From contig NZ_CP108101.1 of NCBI RefSeq assembly GCF_036195325.1, forward strand, positions 3,224,001-3,288,000: a DNA stretch of 64,000 nucleotides, in the 5' to 3' direction. Of this stretch, positions 56,804 through 64,000 are shown one piece after another. Position numbers and translations under genes: made by a program. The notes under the pieces were generated by a model. That model did not search any database. It worked only from the letters and a program-made list of their open reading frames with translations, and had not been told where the DNA came from. Each line of letters begins with the position of its first letter. The first letter of the stretch is position 1. This DNA is from Streptomyces sp. NBC_00234 (GTDB lineage Bacteria; Actinomycetota; Actinomycetes; Streptomycetales; Streptomycetaceae).

Positions 56804-57120
56804 GCCGGCGCGGAGCGCGGGGGCCCGGCGCCTTCGCGCCCGTGGTCCGCACAGGGGTATGTCGCGGGGACCGCCGCACCCCCGGTTGCCCGGGGGGCGG
56901 GACGACGGCGGTCCCCGCGAGGGACGCGGTCCGGGTCAGGGCCGGGTGCCGCATCCTGGCGACAATGGAGGTCCGGGAGCCGCTCCGTAGTCCGTGTCGC
57001 CGTCTAGGGTGCCGGCGGGTTTCCCTGCCGACACCCACTAATGTGCCCGAGCCGTGTTAAGCGGGTGCTGCGCGTACGTGACGCGCTCGTACCGTTTTCA
57101 CGAAGCCCGGACTCCTCGCG
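56804..57120. other. Convergent intergenic region with compound hairpin
   Basis: 317 bases between convergent genes. It holds a large stem-loop at 56862-56920. The remainder shows no coding bias. Confidence 0.6.
56862..56920. terminator. Large compound hairpin, probable bidirectional terminator
   Basis: A perfect 15-bp outer stem (TCGCGGGGACCGCCG with CGGCGGTCCCCGCGA) encloses a 29-nt loop that can itself fold through CCCCCG/CGGGGG. Confidence 0.65.
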
Positions 57121-58524
57121 TTACGGCTTCGTACCGGCGTCCTTCGCGAGGAACGCCAGCAGGTCCTGCCTGCTCACGACGCCCTTCGGCTTGCCCTCCA
57201 CCAGCACGATCGCCGCGTCGGCGCCGTCCGCGCCGCTGAGAACGGCCATCAGGTCCTCGACCGGCTCACCGGATCCGACCTGCGGCAGCGGTGCCGACAT
57301 GTGCTTGTCGAGCGGGTCGGAGAGCTGGGCGCGCTGGGTGAACAGGGCGTCCAGGAGCTGGCGCTCGACGACGGAGCCGATGACCTCGGCGGCCATCACG
57401 TCCGGGTGCCCGGCGCCCGGCTTCACGATCGGCATCTGGGAGACGCCGTACTCGCGGAGCACCTCGATCGCCTCGCCGACCGTCTCCTCGGGGTGCATGT
57501 GCACGAGGTGCGGCAGCGGACCGTCCTTGTAGTCCAGGACGGCACCGACGCGCGCGGAGGTACCGGTGTCCTCCAGGAAGCCGTAGTCGGCCATCCACTC
57601 GTCGTTGAAGATCTTGCTCAGATAGCCGCGCCCGCTGTCGGGGAGCAGTACGACCACGACGTCGTCCGGTCCCAGACGCGAGGCGACCTCCAGGGCCGCG
57701 ACGACCGCCATGCCGCAGGAGCCGCCGACGAGCAGGCCCTCCTCCTTGGCGAGGCGACGGGTCATCTGGAAGGAGTCCTTGTCGGACACCGCGACGATCT
57801 CGTCCGTGACCGTGCGGTCGTAGGCGCTGGGCCAGAAGTCCTCGCCGACGCCCTCGACCAGATACGGGCGCCCGGAGCCGCCCGAGTAGACCGAGCCCTC
57901 CGGGTCCGCGCCGATGACCTTCACCGCGCCGTCGCTGATCTCCTTGAGATAGCGGCCGGTGCCGGTGATGGTGCCGCCCGTGCCGACGCCCGCCACGAAG
58001 TGGGTGATCCGGCCGTCCGTCTGCTCCCAGAGCTCGGGACCGGTGGTCTCGTAGTGGGAGCGCGGGTTGTTCGGGTTGGAGTACTGGTCGGGCTTCCAGG
58101 CTCCCGGCGTCTCACGGACCAGCCGGTCGGAGACGTTGTAGTACGAGTCCGGGTGCTCGGGGTCGACGGCCGTAGGGCAGACGACGACCTCCGCACCGTA
58201 CGCGCGCATCACATTGATCTTGTCCATGGACACCTTGTCCGGGCAGACGAAGATGCAGTGGTAGCCCTTCTGCTGGGCGACGATGGCCAGGCCGACGCCT
58301 GTGTTGCCGCTGGTCGGCTCGACGATCGTGCCGCCGGGCTTGAGCTCGCCGCTCTGCTCGGCCGCCTCGATCATGCGCAGCGCGATGCGGTCCTTCACCG
58401 ACCCGCCTGGGTTGAAGTACTCGACCTTGGCCAGGACCGTCGCCTGAATGCCTGCCGATACATTGCGCAGCCTCACCAGCGGGGTGTTACCGACAAGACT
58501 GATCATCGAATCGTGGAATTGCAC
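57121..58524 (-). CDS. cbs: Cystathionine beta-synthase
   Basis: PLP enzyme of 467 residues. The fold-type II core has ISLVGNTPLVRLRNVS, the PLP lysine in FNPGGSVKDRIALRMI, EPTSGNTGVGLAIVAQQKGY and VAGVGTGGTITGTGRYLKE. Two CBS domains follow (about residues 335-460; HPEETVGEAIEVLREYGVSQ, IVLVEGKPKGVVSRQDLLAF). It condenses homocysteine with serine to cystathionine; a cysteine-synthase-like activity is the alternative. GTG at 58524 follows CGGAG and opens the family N-terminus. It is divergent from the SGNH hydrolase gene. Confidence 0.94.
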   Translation of the reverse strand: MQFHDSMISLVGNTPLVRLRNVSAGIQATVLAKVEYFNPGGSVKDRIALRMIEAAEQSGELKPGGTIVEPTSGNTGVGLAIVAQQKGYHCIFVCPDKVSMDKINVMRAYGAEVVVCPTAVDPEHPDSYYNVSDRLVRETPGAWKPDQYSNPNNPRSHYETTGPELWEQTDGRITHFVAGVGTGGTITGTGRYLKEISDGAVKVIGADPEGSVYSGGSGRPYLVEGVGEDFWPSAYDRTVTDEIVAVSDKDSFQMTRRLAKEEGLLVGGSCGMAVVAALEVASRLGPDDVVVVLLPDSGRGYLSKIFNDEWMADYGFLEDTGTSARVGAVLDYKDGPLPHLVHMHPEETVGEAIEVLREYGVSQMPIVKPGAGHPDVMAAEVIGSVVERQLLDALFTQRAQLSDPLDKHMSAPLPQVGSGEPVEDLMAVLSGADGADAAIVLVEGKPKGVVSRQDLLAFLAKDAGTKP

Positions 58525-58664
58525 CGTGTACTCCGGGATCTCCGAGATGGTCCGGCCCAGAGTATGCGTACGGGCACGAGATTGGGCGAAGCGATTGGGC
58601 GCTGCCTCCCACGGGGCAGGTAGGTGTAAGTACGGCGTACGGCAAAGAGGAGGTGGACCCGACT

Positions 58665-59861
58665 GTGTCGAGGGCGAGAGTGGCACGGCGGATCGCGGCG
58701 GGCGCTGCTTACGGAGGCGGCAGCATCGGCTTGATCGGGGCCGCGACGGTGGGTGTGGTGCTGGCCGAGGTCCAGCTGGCGAAACGGCAGGTGGGCGGCG
58801 GTACGGCTCCCGTGCCGCCGAGTGCGGAGGGGCGGTACGGGGTGGCGTTCACCGGCCCCGCCGAACCGCTGCGGCTCGGGCTGCTCGGTGACTCCACGGC
58901 CGCGGGGCAGGGGGTGCGCAGGGCCGGACAGACGCCCGGAGCGCTGCTCGCCTCGGGGCTGGCGGCGGTGTCCGAGCGGCCGGTGGACATGCGGAACGTC
59001 GCGTTGCCGGGGGCCCGGTCCGACGACCTGGAGCGCCAGGTCTCGCTCCTGCTGGCCGATCCGGCGCGGGTCCCCGACGTCTGCGTGATCATGATCGGGG
59101 CCAACGACGTGACGCACCGGATGCCCGCCACCCAGTCGGTGCGGTGTCTGACCACGGCGGTGCGCAGGCTGCGCACGGCGGGCGCCGAGGTGGTCGTCGG
59201 TACGTGCCCCGATCTGGGGACGATCGAGCCGGTCTACCAGCCGTTGCGCTGGCTGGCCCGGCGGGTGAGCCGGCAGCTGGCGGCGGCGCAGACCATCGGC
59301 GCCGTGGAACAGGGCGGCCGGACGGTGTCGCTGGGCGACCTGCTGGGGCCGGAGTTCGCGGCGAACCCCCGGGAGCTGTTCGGCCCCGACAACTACCACC
59401 CGTCCGCGGAGGGGTACGCGACGGCGGCGATGGCGATGCTGCCCACCCTGTGCGCGGCGCTGGGCCTGTGGCCGGAGTCCGACCGGCTGGACGGGGCACG
59501 GCGCGAGGGCATGCTGCCGGTGGCCAAGGCGGCCTCCCAGGCGGCACGGGAGGCCGGTACGGAGGTCACGGGGGCCCGGGCTCCCTGGGCCCTGCTCAAG
59601 CACCGCAGGCGGCGGCGTCTCCCCGCGGCCACGGAGCCCACTTCGCACCCGGAGCAGCGCTCCGGCCCGCACCCGGGCCCGGACACCAAGCCGGACCCGG
59701 GCACGGACACGAAGCCGGACCCGGGCACGGACCCGGGCACGGGCACGGGCACGGGCCGCGGCGCAGACCCCGGCAGGGACCCCCGCACGGGCCGCGGCGC
59801 AGACCCCGGCAGGGCCCCCGGCACGGGCTCGACGTACCGGGAGGCGCGGCAGAGCGACTGA
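58665..59861 (+). CDS. SGNH/GDSL hydrolase with low-complexity tail
   Basis: Protein of 398 residues. An N-terminal helix (IAAGAAYGGGSIGLIGAATV) looks like a signal anchor. The SGNH core has LGLLGDSTAAGQGVRRAGQT (block I Ser), IMIGANDVTH and DNYHPSAEGYATAA (catalytic His). The C-terminal 80 residues are Pro/Gly/Thr/Asp repeats (PDPGTDTKPDPG, then TGTGTGRGADPGR). It would act as an esterase or lipase outside the membrane. GTG at 58665 is preferred because GAGGAGG is spaced for it; a GTG at 58653 lies immediately next to that site. Confidence 0.88.
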   Translation: MSRARVARRIAAGAAYGGGSIGLIGAATVGVVLAEVQLAKRQVGGGTAPVPPSAEGRYGVAFTGPAEPLRLGLLGDSTAAGQGVRRAGQTPGALLASGLAAVSERPVDMRNVALPGARSDDLERQVSLLLADPARVPDVCVIMIGANDVTHRMPATQSVRCLTTAVRRLRTAGAEVVVGTCPDLGTIEPVYQPLRWLARRVSRQLAAAQTIGAVEQGGRTVSLGDLLGPEFAANPRELFGPDNYHPSAEGYATAAMAMLPTLCAALGLWPESDRLDGARREGMLPVAKAASQAAREAGTEVTGARAPWALLKHRRRRRLPAATEPTSHPEQRSGPHPGPDTKPDPGTDTKPDPGTDPGTGTGTGRGADPGRDPRTGRGADPGRAPGTGSTYREARQSD

Positions 59862-59983
59862 GCGGTTGCTTAGAAAAGAGGCCCGCATCACACGGCCTGC
59901 CGGGTGACCTCAGCGATACGTCCGGGTAACTTCCAAGTCAGTCAAGCCTGCAGCCTGTCTTCCAGCCCTCATGGAGCCGCGTG

Positions 59984-61204
59984 ATGCCCGAAGCCGTGAT
60001 CGTCTCTGCTGCCCGTTCGCCGATCGGCCGGGCCTTCAAGGGGTCCCTCAAGGACCTCCGCGCGGACGACCTGACCGCCACCATCATCCAGACCGCGCTG
60101 GCCAAGATTCCCGAGCTCGACCCCCGGGACATCGACGACCTGATGCTCGGCTGCGGCCTCCCCGGCGGCGAGCAGGGCAACAACCTGGGCCGCATCATCG
60201 CTGTACAGATGGGGATGGACCACCTTCCCGGCTGTACGGTCACCCGCTACTGCTCGTCCTCCCTCCAGACCAGCCGCATGGCGCTGCACGCCATCAAGGC
60301 CGGCGAGGGCGACGTGTTCATCTCGGCCGGTGTCGAGATGGTGTCCCGCTTCGTGAAGGGCAACTCCGACAGCCTGCCGGACACGCACAACCCGCTCTTC
60401 GCCGAGGCCGAGGCCCGCACGGCCGAGCGCGCCACGCAGGAGGGTGCGAGCTGGCACGACCCGCGCGAGGACGGCGTCGTCCCCGACGCCTACATCTCCA
60501 TGGGGCAGACCGCGGAGAACCTGGCCCGGCTCAAGGGCGTCACCCGCCAGGAGATGGACGAGTTCGGCGTCCGTTCGCAGAACCTCGCCGAGGCAGCCAT
60601 CAAGAACGGCTTCTGGGAGCGCGAGATCACCCCGGTGACGACGCCGGACGGCACCGTCGTCTCCCAGGACGACGGCCCGCGTGCGGGCGTCACGCTGGAG
60701 GGCGTCCAGGGCCTGAAGCCGGTCTTCCGCCCCGACGGCCTGGTCACCGCCGCCAACTGCTGCCCGCTCAACGACGGCGCCGCCGCCCTGGTGATCATGT
60801 CCGACACCAAGGCGCGCGAGCTGGGCCTGACCCCGCTGGCCCGCATCGTGTCGACCGGCGTCTCCGGCCTGTCCCCCGAGATCATGGGCTACGGTCCGGT
60901 CGAGGCCAGCAAGCAGGCGCTGAAGCGCGCCGGGCTGACCGTCGGGGACATCGACCTGGCCGAGATCAACGAGGCGTTCGCCGCCCAGGTCATCCCCTCC
61001 TACCGCGACCTCGGCCTGCCGCTGGACAAGGTCAACGTCAACGGTGGCGCCATCGCCGTCGGGCACCCCTTCGGCATGACCGGCGCCCGGATCACCGGCA
61101 CGCTGATCAACAGCCTGCAGTTCCACGACAAGCAGTTCGGTCTGGAGACCATGTGCGTGGGCGGCGGTCAGGGCATGGCCATGGTGATCGAGCGCCTCAG
61201 CTAG
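59984..61204 (+). CDS. Acetyl-CoA C-acetyltransferase (thiolase)
   Basis: Thiolase of 406 residues. Nucleophilic Cys lies in VTRYCSSSLQTSRMALH, the catalytic His in GGAIAVGHPFGMTGARI, and the second Cys in METMCVGGGQGMAM. Substrate-loop LNDGAAALVIM and AEINEAFAAQVIP are also typical. It makes or cleaves acetoacetyl- or 3-ketoacyl-CoA. The ATG at 59984 follows GGAGCCGCGTG; a GTG codon is directly in front. A single gene followed by a terminator. Confidence 0.94.
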   Translation: MPEAVIVSAARSPIGRAFKGSLKDLRADDLTATIIQTALAKIPELDPRDIDDLMLGCGLPGGEQGNNLGRIIAVQMGMDHLPGCTVTRYCSSSLQTSRMALHAIKAGEGDVFISAGVEMVSRFVKGNSDSLPDTHNPLFAEAEARTAERATQEGASWHDPREDGVVPDAYISMGQTAENLARLKGVTRQEMDEFGVRSQNLAEAAIKNGFWEREITPVTTPDGTVVSQDDGPRAGVTLEGVQGLKPVFRPDGLVTAANCCPLNDGAAALVIMSDTKARELGLTPLARIVSTGVSGLSPEIMGYGPVEASKQALKRAGLTVGDIDLAEINEAFAAQVIPSYRDLGLPLDKVNVNGGAIAVGHPFGMTGARITGTLINSLQFHDKQFGLETMCVGGGQGMAMVIERLS

Positions 61205-61283
61205 TAGCCCCGGGGCCAGGACGCCTCCGCACTCCCTCGGAAGCCCCTCGGTGAACCGCACCGAGCCCCGACCGTGACCGAAT

Positions 61284-61318
61284 CTCCCCCAGGATGTGAT
61301 CTGCGTCCCGGGGGAGAG
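61284..61318 (+). terminator. Terminator after thiolase gene
   Basis: TCTCCCCC pairs with GGGGGAGA (8 bp, 19-nt loop), followed by GTCGTTTT. Confidence 0.6.
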
Positions 61319-61466
61319 TCGTTTTCCCAGGTCACCGTAGTCACGGGGTTAAACACCAGGCACAAAGACCTGTCCAATTCGTGACGTAATGCACTGACAG
61401 CAGGCACAAGTACAGGACAAGCTGATGTAGGAAGTCGGGGGATCGATTGAAACCGGGAGTATGTCA

Positions 61467-62351
61467 GTGAGCGCCATGTCATTTGCCCTGTTGCTGACCA
61501 CCGCCGCTGCCACGGCTGTCGGTGCCGCTGCTCTGCACGCCTCTCACGGGCTGCGCAAGCAGGTCGCGGCCCTGCGTACAGAACTGGCCGCGGGCCGACT
61601 GCACGGCGCCACCGTGCCGCCGCAGAGCCGCAGCACAGCCACCCCCGCCGCGGAGATACGCGCGGCCGTCAGCGAAGCCCTCGCCGAGGAGCGGGAGCGC
61701 GAGCTCGCCGAGGCGCGCGCCTTCTGGGCCGCCCAGGAGGCCCGCGACGCCGCCGACGCCCCGTCCCTGCTGGGCGGTCTGGCCGGTCTCGGCGACGACG
61801 CCCCCTTCTTCCTGCCTCGCCAGGCCGACTTCTCCGGCCTCGAAGGGATGGACCTCGAAGCGACCGAGGCCCTGGAGGAGCTGGCGGAGATGACGGAGCT
61901 CGGCGAGCGGGCGTCGGCGGAGCGCGAGCTCGCCGAGATCACCGACCTGCCGGAGATCTCCGAGTTCACCGAGGACTCCCCCGAGCTGGCCGCGGCCCGC
62001 CGCCGCCACCCCTCGCACCCCGACTTCGTCCCCGTGCAGACACCCGTGGTCACCGATCACGAACGCACCGTGGGCCGCCTGGAGGAGCTCGCCGACACCG
62101 CGACCGAGCTGACGGACGTCCGCCCGGGCCCGCTCGGCACCCTCGACGTCTACGTCTTCGCGGACGGCACCACCCTCTGTATGACCCCGGGCCACCGGGA
62201 GACGGCCGAACGCCTCGCCGATTCCCTGCGCGCCGGTGAGACGCCGGTCCTGCTGGGCGGTTCCGGAGTCTCCGGCGCCTACGCCCTGACCTTCTCCTGC
62301 GGCAAGGACAACGTCTACATCCTGGCCGACCGGGTCATCGCCTCGTTCTAG
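61467..62351 (+). CDS. Membrane-anchored Glu-rich protein of unknown function
   Basis: Protein of 294 residues. One N-terminal helix (FALLLTTAAATAVGAAALHA) is followed by a long charged helical region (EIRAAVSEALAEERERELAE, ALEELAEMTELGERASAERE), probably coiled-coil. A compact C-terminal domain (LDVYVFADGTTLCMTPGHRE, GGSGVSGAYALTFSCGKDNV) ends the protein. Not recognised. GTG at 61467 is preferred since GGGAG is seven bases upstream; ATGs at 61461 and 61476 are in frame. The 262-base upstream gap includes the thiolase terminator. Confidence 0.72.
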   Translation: MSAMSFALLLTTAAATAVGAAALHASHGLRKQVAALRTELAAGRLHGATVPPQSRSTATPAAEIRAAVSEALAEERERELAEARAFWAAQEARDAADAPSLLGGLAGLGDDAPFFLPRQADFSGLEGMDLEATEALEELAEMTELGERASAERELAEITDLPEISEFTEDSPELAAARRRHPSHPDFVPVQTPVVTDHERTVGRLEELADTATELTDVRPGPLGTLDVYVFADGTTLCMTPGHRETAERLADSLRAGETPVLLGGSGVSGAYALTFSCGKDNVYILADRVIASF

Positions 62352-62377
62352 TACGCGGTACTCCCGTGGCGCGGGTC

Positions 62378-62695
62378 CTACGCGAACGCCCGCGCCTCGG
62401 CCTCGTCGACGCATCGCACGGCCTCGTCCAGCTCCACCGGCGGGGCCGTTACCAGTGCCTCGGCCAGATCGCGTCCCGCGACGGCGAGCTGGTCACCGAC
62501 GCTGAACACCCCGGCATCCGGCATGAGGAGCGGCTCCCGGCCGGGCCGTTCGATCCGCTGGGCCCGTACGGCTAGTTCCCGCGCCGCGGCCAGCGCCTCG
62601 GCGGCGGCGCCGCGCTGGAGCCGGCTCTGCGGGGCGGCACGCAGACGGTCGGCGAACCGGTCCACGGCAGTGATCAGGGGCGTCGTATCGAGCAC
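62378..62695 (-). CDS. Small helical protein of unknown function
   Basis: Protein of 105 residues, predicted mostly helical (ITAVDRFADRLRAAPQSRLQ, AEALAAARELAVRAQRIERP, PVELDEAVRCVDEAEARAFA) with no signal peptide. Starts at GTG. It converges on the Glu-rich protein gene with 26 bases between the stops. The even Ala/Arg composition suits a genuine Streptomyces protein, but homologues were not checked. Confidence 0.6.
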   Translation of the reverse strand: MLDTTPLITAVDRFADRLRAAPQSRLQRGAAAEALAAARELAVRAQRIERPGREPLLMPDAGVFSVGDQLAVAGRDLAEALVTAPPVELDEAVRCVDEAEARAFA

Positions 62696-62795
62696 CCCGC
62701 GACCCTACGCGCCCCTCCCCGATGGTTGCCAACGGCCGGGCGCTCAGGCACGGTGTCGGGAAGGACCAGCACCGCGTATCGCGTCGGAGGCGCCG

Positions 62796-63026
62796 ATGTC
62801 CCAAGTCTTCTCCGAAGAAACCCATCGCAACCTGCTCTCCCGTATCCCCCAGTGCACCGGTCGCGAGATCTCCGACTGGCTCCGCACGGTCGACGAAGGC
62901 CCGTCCCTCTTCCGCTTCGAGGAGAAGGTCAGCTGGCTGCGGAGCGAACACGACCTGGCTTACGGCCACGCCAAGGCGATCATCCACGAGTACGACCTGA
63001 GACGAGCCGCCCGGAAGCTCGGGTAG
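62796..63026 (+). CDS. DUF4287 domain protein
   Basis: Protein of 76 residues that is almost only a DUF4287-like domain (LLSRIPQCTGREISDWLRTV, FRFEEKVSWLRSEHDLAYGH, AKAIIHEYDLRRAARKL). The fold is a small helical unit found alone or next to DUF5655 domains; its function is not known. The ATG at 62796 follows CGGAGGCGCCG. Convergent with the Bax inhibitor-like gene. Confidence 0.82.
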   Translation: MSQVFSEETHRNLLSRIPQCTGREISDWLRTVDEGPSLFRFEEKVSWLRSEHDLAYGHAKAIIHEYDLRRAARKLG

Positions 63027-63046
63027 GCGTACGCCTCCAGGGAACG

Positions 63047-63083
63047 GGAACGGCCCGCAGGCGGTGAGCCTGCGGGCCGTTCC
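63047..63083. terminator. Bidirectional terminator
   Basis: A perfect 16-bp stem (GGAACGGCCCGCAGGC, 5-nt loop) between convergent genes. Confidence 0.85.
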
Positions 63084-63102
63084 GTCGTACGGGGTCTGAG
63101 GA

Positions 63103-63990
63103 CTAGTCGTCGCCGCTCAGGATGGAGAGCACGCGCAGCATCTCCAGGTAGATCCAGACCAGGGTCATGGTGAGACCGAACGCCGCCAGCCAGGACTCCT
63201 CGCGCGGAGCGCCGAAGGCGATGCCGTCCTCGACCTGCTTGAAGTCCAGGGCCAGGAAGCACGCACCGAGGACGATGCCGATGACACCGAACAGGATGCC
63301 GAGGCCGCCGCTGCGGAAGCCCAGACCGTCGCCGCCGCCGATGAGGGCGAACAGCAGGTTGACCACCATCAGGAGCATGAAGCCCATGGCGGCGGCCATC
63401 ACGAAGCCGTAGAAACGGCGGGTGACGCGGATCCAGCGCATCTTGTACGCGAAGAGCACACCGGCGAAGACACACATGGTGCCCAGCACCGCCTGCGCGA
63501 CCACGCCGGGGCTGATGTAGGTGCTGACCGCGCTGGACAGCACTCCGAGGAAGACACCCTCGAAGGCCGCGTACGCGATGATCAGCGCCGGCACCGGCTT
63601 GCGCTTGAAGGACTGGACGAGCGACAGGACGAACGCCACGAGGGCGGCGCCGATCGCGATGCCGTAGGACTTGCCGAGATTGGCCTCGTCGACCGGCAGC
63701 AGGACCCAGGCGAGCACGGCACCGAGCACCACGGTGCCCAGCGTCATCGCCGTACGCGTGACGACGTCGTCGATCGTCATCGCGCCGGAGCGCGCGGGCG
63801 CCTGCGGGGCGCCGTACTGGGTGTCCTGCTGGGCGTAGGGGTTCGTGGCGTACGGGTTGGCTGCGGTGCCCTGCGCGTACGGGTTGGTACCCGTCGCGGG
63901 GGCCCCGGCCTGCGGTGCCGCGTTGAAGCCCGCGGTGCCGTTGTCGCGGCTGAAGCCCCGTCGCGAGAAGACCGGGTTGCTGCTCCTCAT
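63103..63990 (-). CDS. Bax inhibitor-1/YccA-like membrane protein
   Basis: Integral membrane protein of 295 residues. A soluble Asn/Ala/Gln-rich N-terminal stretch of about 80 residues (TNPYAQGTAANPYATNPYAQ) precedes seven helices, including LGTVVLGAVLAWVLLPVDEA, YGIAIGAALVAFVLSLVQSF, FGVIGIVLGACFLALDFKQV and SWLAAFGLTMTLVWIYLEML. The Bax inhibitor-1/YccA family is linked to membrane stress and ion leak. The ATG at 63990 follows GAGGAGTGA. It ends at a strong terminator shared with the small DUF4287 gene. Confidence 0.92.
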   Translation of the reverse strand: MRSSNPVFSRRGFSRDNGTAGFNAAPQAGAPATGTNPYAQGTAANPYATNPYAQQDTQYGAPQAPARSGAMTIDDVVTRTAMTLGTVVLGAVLAWVLLPVDEANLGKSYGIAIGAALVAFVLSLVQSFKRKPVPALIIAYAAFEGVFLGVLSSAVSTYISPGVVAQAVLGTMCVFAGVLFAYKMRWIRVTRRFYGFVMAAAMGFMLLMVVNLLFALIGGGDGLGFRSGGLGILFGVIGIVLGACFLALDFKQVEDGIAFGAPREESWLAAFGLTMTLVWIYLEMLRVLSILSGDD

Positions 63991-64000
63991 TTCACTCCTC

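Noticed and set aside
59690-59835. Repetitive Pro/Gly/Asp/Thr tail considered as a frameshift artefact or separate element
   Set aside because: It continues in frame from the SGNH hydrolase with a clean stop and resembles common exported-protein tails.

Overview
The window is high-GC, densely packed actinobacterial chromosome. GTG starts, four-base ATGA/GTGA gene overlaps, LytR_C proteins, DUF397/DUF5753 pairs, a WhiJ-like cluster, a SigI partner-switch locus and Streptomyces-type intergenic hairpins point to the core region of a Streptomyces chromosome, in the neighbourhood that holds the purE/purK, renal-dipeptidase-like and sigI genes of S. coelicolor. I saw no tRNA, rRNA, insertion sequence, prophage or CRISPR array.

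Layout. 1-2.9 kb: coenzyme F420 genes (end of cofD, then fbiB) and a DNA glycosylase. 2.9-16.4 kb: an envelope-assembly block with a sugar-nucleotide pyrophosphorylase, a secreted PGRP-type amidase, five LytR-CpsA-Psr (LCP) ligases and a family 2 glycosyltransferase. 16.4-18.8 kb: a WhiJ/AbaA-like cluster (XRE-DUF5753 regulator, two DUF397 proteins, an unknown protein and a divergent HATPase). 18.8-25 kb: a secreted protein with exact 27-residue repeats, an HTH/zinc-knuckle protein, a Nudix hydrolase, an acyl-CoA dehydrogenase and a UDP-glucose dehydrogenase. 25-29.3 kb: purK-purE followed by two M19 dipeptidase paralogues, one of which has lost most metal ligands. 29.4-33.9 kb: GtrA, a two-component system and a POT peptide symporter. 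34-38.2 kb: a four-gene surface-protein operon whose outer genes encode proteins built from one shared domain and ending in sortase signals (LADTG and LPKTG). 38.3-40.7 kb: prsI-arsI and divergent sigI. 40.8-46.4 kb: histidine-utilisation operon hutU-(M20 amidohydrolase)-hutF-hutI with a divergent amino-acid permease and a clear promoter/operator. 48-50.2 kb: a four-gene Roadblock/PATAN-like module, one gene carrying a rare TTA codon. 50.3-56.1 kb: an RpiR regulator, two small membrane proteins and a 1310-residue secreted propeller/lysozyme-like/golvesin/SGNH fusion. 56.4-64 kb: a small membrane protein, cystathionine beta-synthase, a second SGNH hydrolase, a thiolase, several small unknown proteins and a Bax inhibitor-1 family protein.

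Working together. The first third is dominated by cell-wall glycopolymer attachment and peptidoglycan remodelling. The middle combines purine synthesis, peptide uptake and dipeptide hydrolysis with a surface-display operon. The hut genes form a complete urocanate-to-glutamate route except that hutH is elsewhere and the usual deformylase is replaced by an M20 enzyme. The best candidate for an undescribed system is the 34-38 kb surface operon, which resembles the WxL/DUF916 loci of Firmicutes in design. The dead dipeptidase paralogue and the GTPase-free Roadblock module come next.
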